Of a stretch of DNA of 64,000 bases, positions 36,552 to 46,309 are shown in pieces (positions within the stretch are counted from its first letter, which is position 1; each line of letters starts with the position of its first letter). Below the pieces are notes generated by a model, which was not told where the DNA came from, searched no databases, and saw nothing but the letters and a program-made list of their open reading frames with translations. Source of the stretch: Saccharopolyspora sp. NFXS83 (GTDB lineage: Bacteria; Actinomycetota; Actinomycetes; Mycobacteriales; Pseudonocardiaceae); the NCBI RefSeq assembly GCF_026241095.1, contig NZ_JAPFGB010000020.1:1-64000 (forward strand). The letters run 5' to 3'. Both the position numbers and the translations under genes were made by a program.

Positions 36552-38057
36552 TCACCCGGCCCCGGCGGGAGCGGGTTCCGCCTCCGACAGCCGAGCGTGC
36601 AGCCTGGCGCTGTGCTCGTCGAGCCCGGTGATCTCGACCGCCACGCCGCGCGCCGCGAACCGCGCGACCACCGCGTCCAGCGCGGTGACCGCCGAGGAGT
36701 CCCAGATCCGGGCACCACTGAGGTCCAGCACCACCGCGTCCACGTCCGCGGAGTCGTCGAAGGCGTGCACGAAATCGTTGGTGGAAGCGAAGAACAGCTG
36801 TCCGGTGACCCGGTGGATCCGGGTGCCGCCGTCGGGATCGAGCACGCTGGAGACCTCGACGTGGTGCGCCACGCGGTGCGCGAAGAACACCGCGCTGAGC
36901 AGCACCCCGCACAGCACGCCGAGCGCGAGGTTCCCGGTGGCCACCACGACAGCCACCGTGACGACCATGACCGCCGTCTCGGCGCGCGGAGCACCGCGCA
37001 GCCGCTTCGGGCTCACGCTGCCCCAGTCGAACGTGCTGATCGACACGAAGACCATCACCGCGACCAGCGCGGCCATCGGGATCAGCGCCACGACCTCGCC
37101 GAGCGACATCACCAGGACGAACAGGAACACCCCGGCGGCCAGCGTCGAGAGCCGGGTCCGCCCGCCCGATTTCACGTTGATCATCGACTGCCCGATCATC
37201 GCGCAGCCCGCCATGCCGCCGAGCAGCCCGGTGATCACGTTGGCGATGCCCTGCCCGCGCACCTCGGTCGCCTTGTTCGAGCGGGTGTCGGTGATGTCGT
37301 CGAGCAGACGCGCCGTCAACAGGGACTCCAGCAGCCCCACCAACGCCAAGGTCAGCGCGAACGGCGCCACGATCAGCAAGGTGCCGGTGGTCAGCGGCAC
37401 GGCCGGGATCCCCAGCACCGGCAACGCGTCCGGCAGTTCGCCCTGGTCGCCGACGGTCGGCACGGTGAACCCGAGACCGACCGAGATCGCCGTGATCACC
37501 ACGATGGCCACCAGCGGAGAGGGCACCGCCCGCGTCACCTTCGGCAGCAGGTAGATGATCGCCAAGCCGAGCGCGACGAGCCCGTACACGGGCAGGCCGA
37601 CGCCGGTGAGGTGCGGCAGCTGCGCGGTGAACAGCAGGATCGCCAGCGCGTTGACGAATCCGAGCATCACGGTGCGCGGCACGAACCGCATCAACCGGTG
37701 CACGCCGAGCAGGCCCAGCACCACTTGGAACACGCCCGCCAGGACGGTCGCCGCGAGCATGTACTCCACGCCGTGCTCGCGCACCAGCGGCACCATCACC
37801 AGGGCCATCGCCCCGGTGGCCGCGGAGATCATCGCCGGGCGACCGCCGGCGAGCGAGATGATGATCGCGATGGAGAACGACGCGTAGAGCCCCACCTTCG
37901 GGTCCACCCCGGCGATCACCGAGAACGACAGCGCCTCCGGGATCAGCGCCAGCGCCACCACCAGCCCGGAGAGCAGGTCGGCGCGCGGGTTCGACCACCA
38001 GGCCCGGCGCAGCCGCGCGGGAATCCCCGGCGCGGCAACGGTTTCTGCGGAACTCAT
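36552..38057 (-). CDS. SulP-family anion permease with C-terminal STAS domain
   Basis: This 501-residue transporter has a SulP core (~20-385, about 10-14 membrane segments; the [22 protein letters not shown] block is the family signature). A STAS domain at ~400-495 carries [20 protein letters not shown]. It probably imports sulfate, bicarbonate or another small anion in symport with H+ or Na+. I start at the ATG behind GAGAGGTG rather than at a GTG two codons earlier. The MerR-family gene upstream and a palindrome between them suggest control by that regulator. Confidence 0.93.
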   Translation of the reverse strand: MSSAETVAAPGIPARLRRAWWSNPRADLLSGLVVALALIPEALSFSVIAGVDPKVGLYASFSIAIIISLAGGRPAMISAATGAMALVMVPLVREHGVEYMLAATVLAGVFQVVLGLLGVHRLMRFVPRTVMLGFVNALAILLFTAQLPHLTGVGLPVYGLVALGLAIIYLLPKVTRAVPSPLVAIVVITAISVGLGFTVPTVGDQGELPDALPVLGIPAVPLTTGTLLIVAPFALTLALVGLLESLLTARLLDDITDTRSNKATEVRGQGIANVITGLLGGMAGCAMIGQSMINVKSGGRTRLSTLAAGVFLFVLVMSLGEVVALIPMAALVAVMVFVSISTFDWGSVSPKRLRGAPRAETAVMVVTVAVVVATGNLALGVLCGVLLSAVFFAHRVAHHVEVSSVLDPDGGTRIHRVTGQLFFASTNDFVHAFDDSADVDAVVLDLSGARIWDSSAVTALDAVVARFAARGVAVEITGLDEHSARLHARLSEAEPAPAGAG

Positions 38058-38232
38058 GAACACCTCTCACCGGGACGCGGAACGCGCGTCGTCAGAACGT
38101 CGTCCTGCGCGAGGAGTTCCCCTGCGTCCACAGTGGTCACCCGGCGGCGATCGGGCGGGCACGAGCGCGCGCCACGACGGCGGGCCGCACCCGCGCAGGG
38201 TCACGGCGGCGGTGGCGCGACCGCGAGGAACT

Positions 38233-38252
38233 CTAACCTAACGTAAGGGTAG
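38233..38252. promoter_or_regulatory. MerR-type imperfect palindrome between merR and sulP
   Basis: The site CTAACCTAACGTAAGGGTAG matches its own reverse complement at 16 of 20 positions, as expected of a MerR operator set between -35 and -10 boxes. It is about 175 bases upstream of the SulP start and 45 bases after the merR stop. Confidence 0.5.
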
Positions 38253-38296
38253 ATTTGCCCTGAGTGGGACGGACGTCACCGCGCCTCCGGCGGCGA

Positions 38297-38674
38297 TCAG
38301 GCTCCCGGCAGCCGCGATTCGAGGGTGGCGGCGAAGTCCTCGGCGAGCTCCAGCTGCCTGCGCAGCTTCTCGCAGCGCCGGTCGGCGAGCTCCCGGAACT
38401 CCGCGAGGCGGCGATCCTGCTCGCCCGTGCCGTCGCCGCGCTCCTTCGCATCGAGGATGCCCAGCAGCTCCCGCATCTCGTCGAGCTGGAAGCCCAGCGG
38501 TTTCATCCGCATGATGACCTCCAGCCGCCGCACGTCGGCCTCCCGGTACAACCGGAATCCGCCCTGCGTGCGCGCGCTCGGCACCGCGAGGTCGACCTCC
38601 TCGTAGTACCGGATGGTCCGCAGCGACAGCCCGGTGCGCTCGGCCACCTCACCGATCTGCATGTGCGTGGTCAC
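38297..38674 (-). CDS. MerR-family transcriptional regulator
   Basis: This 125-residue protein has the MerR winged helix (MQIGEVAERTGLSLRTIRYYEEVDLAVPSARTQGGFRLY) and a coiled-coil dimerisation helix (~75-120). It has no cysteine cluster, so it is not a metal sensor of the CueR or MerR type. The GTG start has GGAGG upstream; an internal ATG four codons later is possible. It lies directly upstream of the SulP permease on the same strand and is its likely regulator. Confidence 0.92.
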   Translation of the reverse strand: MTTHMQIGEVAERTGLSLRTIRYYEEVDLAVPSARTQGGFRLYREADVRRLEVIMRMKPLGFQLDEMRELLGILDAKERGDGTGEQDRRLAEFRELADRRCEKLRRQLELAEDFAATLESRLPGA

Positions 38675-38801
38675 AGCATTCCCCTCCGCGGACCGTCCCG
38701 TGACCGACGATTCTCCCCGGCGGTCCGCCCGCGGCGCGCACCCGGTGGCCGCCGCGCACGACGACCGCCGGGTCCGCGTCAAGAATCCGCAGGGCCGCCC
38801 G

Positions 38802-39800
38802 TCACCGGCTGAGGCTGCCGCGCAGGTTCGCGCTGTAGCGCTCCCCGGCCGTCGAGCCGGGCGGGAACGTCTCGGACAGTTCCGCGACCAGCTCCGCGGG
38901 CAGCTCCAGCCGGGCCGCCTCCAGGTTCGCGTCCAGGTTGGCCGCGCGCCGAGTACCGGGAATCGGCACGACGTCCTCGCCCTGGGCCAGCAACCAGCCC
39001 AGCGCGAGCGCGGCCGGCGTGGTGCCCAGCTCGTCCGCCCGCGCCCGCAGCCGGTCGACGCGGGTCAGGTTGTGCTCCAGCGCCTCCTCGGAGAACCGGG
39101 GGTACCGCGCCTGCCTGCCCGCCAGGTTCTCCACGTCCGAGGCGCTGCGGATCGAGCCGCCGAGCACGCCGCGCCCCAGCGGCGAATAGGCCACCACGCC
39201 CACCCCTAGCTCCCTGGCGACGGGCAGCAGCTCCGCCTCCAGATCGCGGGTGAACAGCGAGTACTCCTCTTGCGTCACCGCGATCGGATGCACCGCGTGC
39301 GCCCGCCGCAGGGTTTCGGCCGACACCTCGGACAGCCCGATGTAGCGCGCCTTGCCCTGCTCGACGACCTCCGCGAGCGCGCCCACGCTGTCCTCGATCG
39401 GCGTGGACGGATCGACCCGGTGCAGGTAGTACACGTCGACGTGATCGGTGCCGAGCCGCCTCAAGCTGGAGTCGATGGCCTCCCGGATCCGCTCCGGGCG
39501 GCCCAGGCCTTCCCCGCCGCCGCCACCGGTCTTGGTCGCCAGCACCACCCGCTCCCGCAGGCCGCCGGAGAGCGCCCCGCCGAGCAGCATCTCGTTGTGC
39601 CCGTTGCCGTACACGTCGGCGGTGTCGATGAGATCGATGCCCGCCTCGACGAGGTGCCCGATCAGCTCCCGCGACTCGCCGTCATCGGCTTCGCCGTACA
39701 CCCCGGACAGCCCCATCGCGCCGTAACCGAGCGCGCTCACCGCGGGACCGCGGTCCCCGAGGCGGTGCCGCGGGACGTCCTCTCGCCGAACCAACGCCAT
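38802..39800 (-). CDS. Aldo/keto reductase
   Basis: This 332-residue TIM-barrel NADPH oxidoreductase has the catalytic tetrad: Asp (LIDTADVYGNG, with Tyr of DVYG), Lys (LATKTGG) and His (VYYLHRVDP). The NADPH tail motif reads VPIPGTRRAANLDANL. It is close to the YakC/IolS group (AKR13-like), which reduces small aldehydes and ketones. It is separated by ~127 bases from the merR gene and has no pathway neighbours. Confidence 0.95.
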   Translation of the reverse strand: MALVRREDVPRHRLGDRGPAVSALGYGAMGLSGVYGEADDGESRELIGHLVEAGIDLIDTADVYGNGHNEMLLGGALSGGLRERVVLATKTGGGGGEGLGRPERIREAIDSSLRRLGTDHVDVYYLHRVDPSTPIEDSVGALAEVVEQGKARYIGLSEVSAETLRRAHAVHPIAVTQEEYSLFTRDLEAELLPVARELGVGVVAYSPLGRGVLGGSIRSASDVENLAGRQARYPRFSEEALEHNLTRVDRLRARADELGTTPAALALGWLLAQGEDVVPIPGTRRAANLDANLEAARLELPAELVAELSETFPPGSTAGERYSANLRGSLSR

Positions 39801-39968
39801 CAGCCCATGACCTTCCTCGTCGCCGTGGCCCGCACTCCGCGGCGGACCCCCGCCCGCAACAACGACCGACTCCTCGCCGTGCTTCCCGACCGCGGGAAGT
39901 TCCCGCACTCCGGGACGGTCGAGCGGTGGTCTGCGCGCGAGCACGCCGCCGCCGCGGGAACCCCCGGG

Positions 39969-40874
39969 TCAGCTGTGCCAGTTGCGGTAGAGGCGGACGG
40001 CGTTGCGCAGGGCCATCGTCACGGTCATCGGGCCGATGCGCGGGACGAACACCCCGGCGGCGTCCACGACGTCGTCGTCGTAGTTCTTCAGCGTGGAGAA
40101 GTTGATGCAGGTCGCGCCCGGCTTGATCTCGGCGGCGCGCACCAGCGGGAACTCCCGCGAGGGCACACCGGTGACGACCACGTCGGCCTCGGCCAGCGCG
40201 GTCGCGCGGTCCACGGAGGTGGGCCGCACCTCGTAGGAGCCCTTCTCCTGCGAAGGCACGTAGGCCAGCGGGCCGTCGACGTCGAAGGACGTCACCTCGG
40301 CACCGTCGTTGGCCATCATCGCCGCCAGCGGTTGGCCGACGATCTCGCTGCGGTTGAACACGCACGCCTTCAGCCCGGCCAGCGGCTCGGCGGCACCGCG
40401 CTCGCCGACCTCGGCCTGCTCGATGAGCTTCAGCACCGCCAGCGGCGTGCACGGCAGCACGGCGCGCTTGGTGTGCTCGGCGTCGATGTAGCGGCGGTTC
40501 TCGTAGAGGCAGCGGCTCCAGAACGAGTGCAGGCCTTCGACGTCCTTGCGCGGGTCGACGAGTTCCCGCAGCCAGCGGTCCTGCGCGAGCCCCATGATCG
40601 GGTAGTACAGGAAGATCCCGTGCACGCTCGGGTCGCTGCCCGCCTCGTGCACGGCGCGCTCGACCTCACCTGCGGGCAGCACCCGCTGGTCGAAGCGGAT
40701 CCCGACCTTCTCGCAGCCGCGCCGGGTGTACTCGGCGTAGGTCTGGGTGGGGCCGTCGCCTTCGACGCGGAAGCCGGTCAGCGTCAGCGGTTCCGGCAGC
40801 GCGGCCACCTCGGCGCGGATCTCCGCGCGGAAGTCGTCGGCGAGGGCACTGGGATCGAGCAGTCGAGCGGGCAC
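39969..40874 (-). CDS. MTD1-like NAD-dependent methylenetetrahydrofolate dehydrogenase
   Basis: This 301-residue FolD-family protein has PCTPLAVLKLIE (141-152) and NRSEIVGQPLAAMMANDGA (174-192) in the positions of the family signatures. It differs from ordinary bifunctional FolD: the catalytic Lys of the Y-x3-K motif is Thr50 (TYAEYTRRGCEKVG), and the middle resembles the fungal NAD-dependent enzyme MTD1 (HGIFLYYPI, KDVEGLH, ENRRYIDAEHTKRAVLPC). It should oxidise 5,10-methylene-THF but lack cyclohydrolase activity. The start is GTG; upstream in-frame codons cannot be excluded. Confidence 0.88.
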   Translation of the reverse strand: MPARLLDPSALADDFRAEIRAEVAALPEPLTLTGFRVEGDGPTQTYAEYTRRGCEKVGIRFDQRVLPAGEVERAVHEAGSDPSVHGIFLYYPIMGLAQDRWLRELVDPRKDVEGLHSFWSRCLYENRRYIDAEHTKRAVLPCTPLAVLKLIEQAEVGERGAAEPLAGLKACVFNRSEIVGQPLAAMMANDGAEVTSFDVDGPLAYVPSQEKGSYEVRPTSVDRATALAEADVVVTGVPSREFPLVRAAEIKPGATCINFSTLKNYDDDVVDAAGVFVPRIGPMTVTMALRNAVRLYRNWHS

Positions 40875-41144
40875 GGGTAGTTCTCTAGCACAGCGGCCGA
40901 CCTCCGTCGACGCCGCCCCGCACCGGCGCGTGCCACCTCGCGACGCTCTGACCAGCCGATCAGCTGTTGCGAGACCGTCGCGTTTCACTATTGCCGAGGT
41001 CGGGTGTGGCCGATGTCAACCACGTCGGCACCCACCAGGCCCCGATCGTGGAACGGCCTCGGGCGCTCACGCGGCAGGACGGTCCGGTCCGGCGGGCGCC
41101 GCGTTCCGGTCACCTCGCGGGCCCGTCGGCACCACTCCGCCCCG

Positions 41145-41270
41145 GCGTTCCACGAACTCGACGTGGACGCGCTGGTGCTCCGGTTCCAGCCGTTCGACTC
41201 CGAACAGCGCCGCTTCGCCCACGAGGTCATCCCCCGCTACCGCGCACCGGCCGGGGAGGCCGAGACGCTC
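41145..41270 (+). pseudogene. Possible C-terminal remnant of a luciferase-like monooxygenase
   Basis: For about 42 codons the plus strand reads like real protein with G/C third positions: AFHELDVDALVLRFQPFDSE followed by QRRFAHEVIPRYRAP. That resembles the C-terminal end of luciferase-like (LLM-class) flavin monooxygenases. No matching upstream part is seen in any frame, so this would be a decayed fragment. The rest of the 473-base spacer 40875-41347 holds the hairpin at 41277-41320 and nothing else I can support. Confidence 0.35.
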
Positions 41271-41276
41271 CCCGGC

Positions 41277-41320
41277 CCCGTGGGATCCCGTTCGCCGCGA
41301 CCCGCGCGGGATCCCACGGG
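41277..41320 (-). terminator. Perfect 14 bp hairpin after groEL
   Basis: CCCGTGGGATCCCG (41277-41290) and CGGGATCCCACGGG (41307-41320) pair fully around a 16-base loop, 28 bases past the GroEL stop. There is no U-tract, as is common for actinomycete terminators. The outer nine base pairs match the hairpin at 50470-50510. Confidence 0.85.
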
Positions 41321-41347
41321 TTCCGCCGGCGTGCGGCGGTCCGGGGG

Positions 41348-43057
<1,710 letters not shown>

Positions 43058-43501
43058 TCAGACCGCTTGCAGCGTTCCGTCCGATGTGGACTGCTCGGCG
43101 GGTTCGATCTCGGCGCGGATCAGCACTCGGACGGCGTCCTGCTCCGCTCCCCGCTCGATCTGCCAACCGCGTTCCCGCCAGTCGGCCAAGCCTCGATCGG
43201 CGCAGCGCTCGTGACCGGGCTGCGCCGTGTCCGCAGCCGGGATCGAGGTGTCCAGCCGCACCGCGTGCAGCGCCGGGATCGCGGCCATCGCCCGCTGCGC
43301 CGCGAGCAGGAAACCGCCGTCGCCCTCGCACCGGATCGACGCGGGCAGCCGCAGCAGGACCCGCACCTGCCTGCCATCGGTGGAGACCGCGGTGACGAAC
43401 CCCCGCACCCCCAGTGCGAGCCTGCCCTCGCGAGGGCAGACCTGTTGCAACGACCGCCAGATCTCGGTCAGCACGCGGCTGCGGAATTCGGGATCGGACA
43501 T
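43058..43501 (-). CDS. MIP18/DUF59-like metal-cluster assembly protein
   Basis: This 147-residue protein has an N-terminal MIP18-like fold (~5-85): EIWRSLQQVC...LGVRGFVTAVSTDGRQVRVLLRLPASIRCEGDGGFLLAAQRAMAAIPALHAVRL. The loop Cys58 matches the conserved Cys of iron-sulfur assembly factors. The C-terminal ~60 residues are an extension (CADRGLADWRERGWQIER). Proteins of this kind recur between the coupling protein and GroEL in actinobacterial propane monooxygenase operons, presumably helping assemble a metal centre. It lies 65 bases after prmD and 60 before groEL. Confidence 0.75.
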   Translation of the reverse strand: MSDPEFRSRVLTEIWRSLQQVCPREGRLALGVRGFVTAVSTDGRQVRVLLRLPASIRCEGDGGFLLAAQRAMAAIPALHAVRLDTSIPAADTAQPGHERCADRGLADWRERGWQIERGAEQDAVRVLIRAEIEPAEQSTSDGTLQAV

Positions 43502-43566
43502 GGCATTCCCCTGTTCCTCCGAGCGCGGGCGCGGCGCCCGTGGGCGCCCGCGCCCGCCACGATCGG

Positions 43567-43893
43567 TCAGCTCACCGGTGTCAGGTCGAAATCGATGTAC
43601 TCGGCGGCGTCCTCCGGGTTCGCGAACAGCACCGTGCGGTCGTCGAGGTGCACCATGCGCCCGTAGTGGGTGGACATGATCTCCTCGAAGTCCGACTGGT
43701 CGAACTCGAAACCGATCTCGTCGGCGATCTCCTCGAACTCGAAGATCAAGGTGCCGTGCGCGTCGACGCGGATCATGGAAGGCAGGTGGTCGACCCGCAC
43801 GCCCTCCTTGCGGGCCATGATCTCGGCGACGATGTGGCCGTTCTGGTTGTTCATCAGCGTCACGCCGCACATGTTTGAAGCGGTCACACCCAT
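43567..43893 (-). CDS. prmD: Propane monooxygenase coupling (effector) protein
   Basis: This 108-residue protein belongs to the MmoB/DmpM family, small cofactor-free proteins that bind the hydroxylase and gate O2 and substrate access. The diagnostic parts are an N-terminal [18 protein letters not shown]-like strand and [25 protein letters not shown]. The ATG is five bases after the prmC stop, which implies translational coupling and matched amounts with the hydroxylase. Confidence 0.95.
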   Translation of the reverse strand: MGVTASNMCGVTLMNNQNGHIVAEIMARKEGVRVDHLPSMIRVDAHGTLIFEFEEIADEIGFEFDQSDFEEIMSTHYGRMVHLDDRTVLFANPEDAAEYIDFDLTPVS

Positions 43894-43898
43894 GACGT

Positions 43899-45008
43899 TC
43901 ACCCCTTCTGTTCGGTGAGTCCGAGATCGCCGAGCACCGCGGCGAATCCCTCTTCGGCGGCGGCGAAGGAGTCGGCGAACGTGATGACCTTCTCCTGCGG
44001 CTGGGACCAGATCGGCTGCAGCTCGTGCGCGGCGGCCCGGCACATCGGCGCCCACCGCCGGACCCAGCCCTGCATGACCTGCCGGTTCACGTCCCCGAAT
44101 CCGGCGTCCTCGGCCAGCATCCGGAACAGCGCGCCGCTGTAGCCGAGGTCCCGCTCGTGGTCGTTCTCTCCGGTGCCGACCAGCGACGGCGTCACGTAGT
44201 CGCTGTTGCGCGCGGCGATCTGCATCACCAGGTGGCTGCGGAACAGCACTCCCACCAGCGACTCGAACACGACGTTGGCCGCGAACACCGCCTCGGCCCA
44301 GTCGCCGATCGCGGTGAGGTTCTCGACGACCTCCCGCACCGGCTGCCACGCCGGGTCCTCCTGCCACACCCCGCGATGCGCCGATCCGTCGAACTCCAAG
44401 CCGGATTCGGCCAAGTCCAAGTTGTAGAGCGCGAGGTCCTGGGCGAACCGCAGCTTGTGCGCGGCGTTCACCGCAATCGCGTTGTTGATCATGTTCGTGG
44501 GACCGGAGCGCTGCGCAGCGGTGAACACGTGCAGGCCCAGCCCGTTCTCCACGTGCATCCACGCACCGAGGTGCCGCTCCACGAACCGCGTCCAGCCGCG
44601 GGGCCAGCCGCTGTAGGCCCCGGCTTGCTTGGCGTTGGTGAGGTTCTGCTGGATCTGCCGGACCACGTTGGCGTTGTTCCGGTAGATCGTCTGCTCCCAC
44701 TCCTCGTTGGGATCCCGGAACGTGTGCCAGTCGGTCGACTTCAGCGCCGTCCAGTCCTTCGGATAGCCGCCCTCGCCGTCACCGAAGCCGTAGATCCAGC
44801 CCTGCGTGAGGTGGCGTTCCGGGTCGGGCTGCACGTCGAACGTGACGTCCTCGTACATCGTCGCGCGCATCTTGCGGGGGCTGAAGTAGTTGTAGGCGCG
44901 GGAACCCGAGCTGGGGAACTCCAGCGCGCCCGCCTCGGCGTCGGTGAACTCCGGTTTGGGGAAGCTGCGGGTCCGGCTCTCGGATGCCGGCGTTTCCTGC
45001 GTCGTCAT
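43899..45008 (-). CDS. prmC: Propane monooxygenase hydroxylase small (beta) subunit
   Basis: This 369-residue protein is the beta subunit of the soluble diiron hydroxylase. It starts with the family's [35 protein letters not shown] and has no iron ligands of its own, as expected. It pairs with PrmA in an alpha-beta dimer of dimers. AAGGAGG precedes the ATG. The gap to prmB is 78 bases and is filled by 21 bp tandem repeats, which encode a possible small peptide whose stop overlaps this ATG. Confidence 0.96.
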   Translation of the reverse strand: MTTQETPASESRTRSFPKPEFTDAEAGALEFPSSGSRAYNYFSPRKMRATMYEDVTFDVQPDPERHLTQGWIYGFGDGEGGYPKDWTALKSTDWHTFRDPNEEWEQTIYRNNANVVRQIQQNLTNAKQAGAYSGWPRGWTRFVERHLGAWMHVENGLGLHVFTAAQRSGPTNMINNAIAVNAAHKLRFAQDLALYNLDLAESGLEFDGSAHRGVWQEDPAWQPVREVVENLTAIGDWAEAVFAANVVFESLVGVLFRSHLVMQIAARNSDYVTPSLVGTGENDHERDLGYSGALFRMLAEDAGFGDVNRQVMQGWVRRWAPMCRAAAHELQPIWSQPQEKVITFADSFAAAEEGFAAVLGDLGLTEQKG

Positions 45009-45085
45009 GGCCGTCCTCCTTGCTGCTGGCGGATGTTGCGGGCTCGCTCACGGATGTTGCGGGCCGGCTCGCGGATGTTCCGCAC
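45005..45085 (-). CDS. Candidate 26-residue heptad-repeat microprotein between prmB and prmC
   Basis: A GTG two bases after the prmB stop opens a 26-codon frame that ends as ATGA on the prmC start codon. The peptide is three near-copies of the heptad (A/V)RNIRE(P/R) or RNIRQQQ, followed by GGRP. It is strongly basic. Each heptad is one 21 bp DNA repeat. No ribosome site precedes the GTG, so it would rely on reinitiation after prmB. It may equally be a non-coding spacer; expression is unproven. Confidence 0.3.
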   Translation of the reverse strand: MRNIREPARNIRERARNIRQQQGGRP

Positions 45086-45086
45086 C
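45030..45086. repeat. 21 bp tandem repeat, 2.7 copies, in the prmB-prmC spacer
   Basis: On the plus strand CGGATGTTGCGGGCTCGCTCA (one 21-base unit, here shown as its 45030-45050 copy: CGGATGTTGCGGG core) is followed at 45051-45071 by a unit differing at four positions, then a 15-base partial unit at 45072-45086. The period is a multiple of three and begins directly after the prmB stop. Confidence 0.85.
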
Positions 45087-46118
45087 TCAGCCGGCTTCGG
45101 CGGAGACGGTGAACTTGTCGTAGAAGATCTGTTCCTGCGGTACGGAGCGCTCCTCCAGCACCGCCAACCCCGCGTCGATCATCGGAGGCGGGCCGCAGAG
45201 GTAGATGTCGCAGTCGGCCAGCGAAGCCTCGCGTTCGGCCGCGACGGCGGTGACCATGCCGCGCGCACCGGACCACTCCGCGTCCGAGAGCACCGGCACG
45301 AAGCTGAACCCGGGGATCCGGCCGCCCAGCTCGGCGATCTCGTCGAGCAGGAACAGATCGCGTTCGGTGCGCGCGCCGTAGTAGAAGACCACCTCGCGGT
45401 CGAAGTCGTCCTTGGCCGCGATCTGGCGCAGCAGCGACAAGATCGGCGCCATGCCCGCACCACCGGCCAGCAGCACGATCCTGCGGTCCGTGGAGACGCG
45501 CAGGGTGAACGTGCCGTAGGGACCGGTGATCGACAACGGCACGCCGGGACGCAGCTCGTCCTCCAGCAGCCCGGAGAACCTGCCGCCCGGATAGCGCTTG
45601 ATGATGAACTCCAGCTCACTGCCACCGACGCGCGGCAGGTTCGCCATCGAGAACGACCGGTGCTCCTCGCTGCCGGGAACGGTCACGTCGACGTACTGGC
45701 CGGGGTGGAACTTGAACTCGTCGTCACCGGTGACCGCGAGCCGCAGCAGGCTGATGTCGTGGGTCAGCTCTTCGACGGCCGCGACCTCGGTGTCCACGGT
45801 GACGACGGGCAACCCGGCGCGGATCATGTCCTCGTCGTAGTTGAGCAGTTCGACGTCCAGATCGCTGTAGGCGTGCGAGCGGCACAGCAGGACATAACCC
45901 TCGTCGCTCTCGTAATCGGCCAAGGCGAACGTCGAATAGCGACCCATCTGCACGTCGCCGTCCAGCAGGAACGACTTGCACGCCGAGCACTGCCCTTCCT
46001 TGCACCCGTGCATCAACATGACGCCCTGCCGGAACGCGGCGTCCAGCACGGTCTCGCCTTCGTCGGCCTCGATCTCGATGTCCACCGGTTCGAACCGGAT
46101 CCGATGCGCATCGCCCAT
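45087..46118 (-). CDS. prmB: Propane monooxygenase reductase (2Fe-2S ferredoxin / FAD / NADH)
   Basis: This 343-residue electron-transfer protein has an N-terminal plant-type ferredoxin domain with Cys39, Cys44, Cys47 and Cys79 (CKEGQCSACKSF...LLCRSH). An FAD domain follows (RSFSMAN, GRFSGLLED) and then an NAD domain (GGAGMAPILSLLRQI; YLCGPPPMI at the end). It moves electrons from NADH to the diiron hydroxylase. AAAGGAGAG precedes the ATG. A 191-base spacer separates it from prmA; I see no gene there. Confidence 0.97.
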   Translation of the reverse strand: MGDAHRIRFEPVDIEIEADEGETVLDAAFRQGVMLMHGCKEGQCSACKSFLLDGDVQMGRYSTFALADYESDEGYVLLCRSHAYSDLDVELLNYDEDMIRAGLPVVTVDTEVAAVEELTHDISLLRLAVTGDDEFKFHPGQYVDVTVPGSEEHRSFSMANLPRVGGSELEFIIKRYPGGRFSGLLEDELRPGVPLSITGPYGTFTLRVSTDRRIVLLAGGAGMAPILSLLRQIAAKDDFDREVVFYYGARTERDLFLLDEIAELGGRIPGFSFVPVLSDAEWSGARGMVTAVAAEREASLADCDIYLCGPPPMIDAGLAVLEERSVPQEQIFYDKFTVSAEAG

Positions 46119-46309
46119 GACGCTCTCCTTTCGCCCACAGGCTGGTATCGGGCAGCGGCGCCCAGGCCCCACTCGACGCCACTGCCCGAGTTGAAGAGTC
46201 CGTTCGGAGTGGTTCGCCCGGCGGTGCCGGAGGCGCTGAGGCAGGCCCGCCGGCTTCGCCGTTGACGCGCACTGCCGCGACCCACCCCGAGCGGACCGCT
46301 GATGACCGC

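Noticed and set aside
46119-46309. Small minus-strand frames in the prmA-prmB spacer (for example from GTG at 46272 or 46285)
   Set aside because: They run out of frame into prmB, have no codon bias of their own and no ribosome site.
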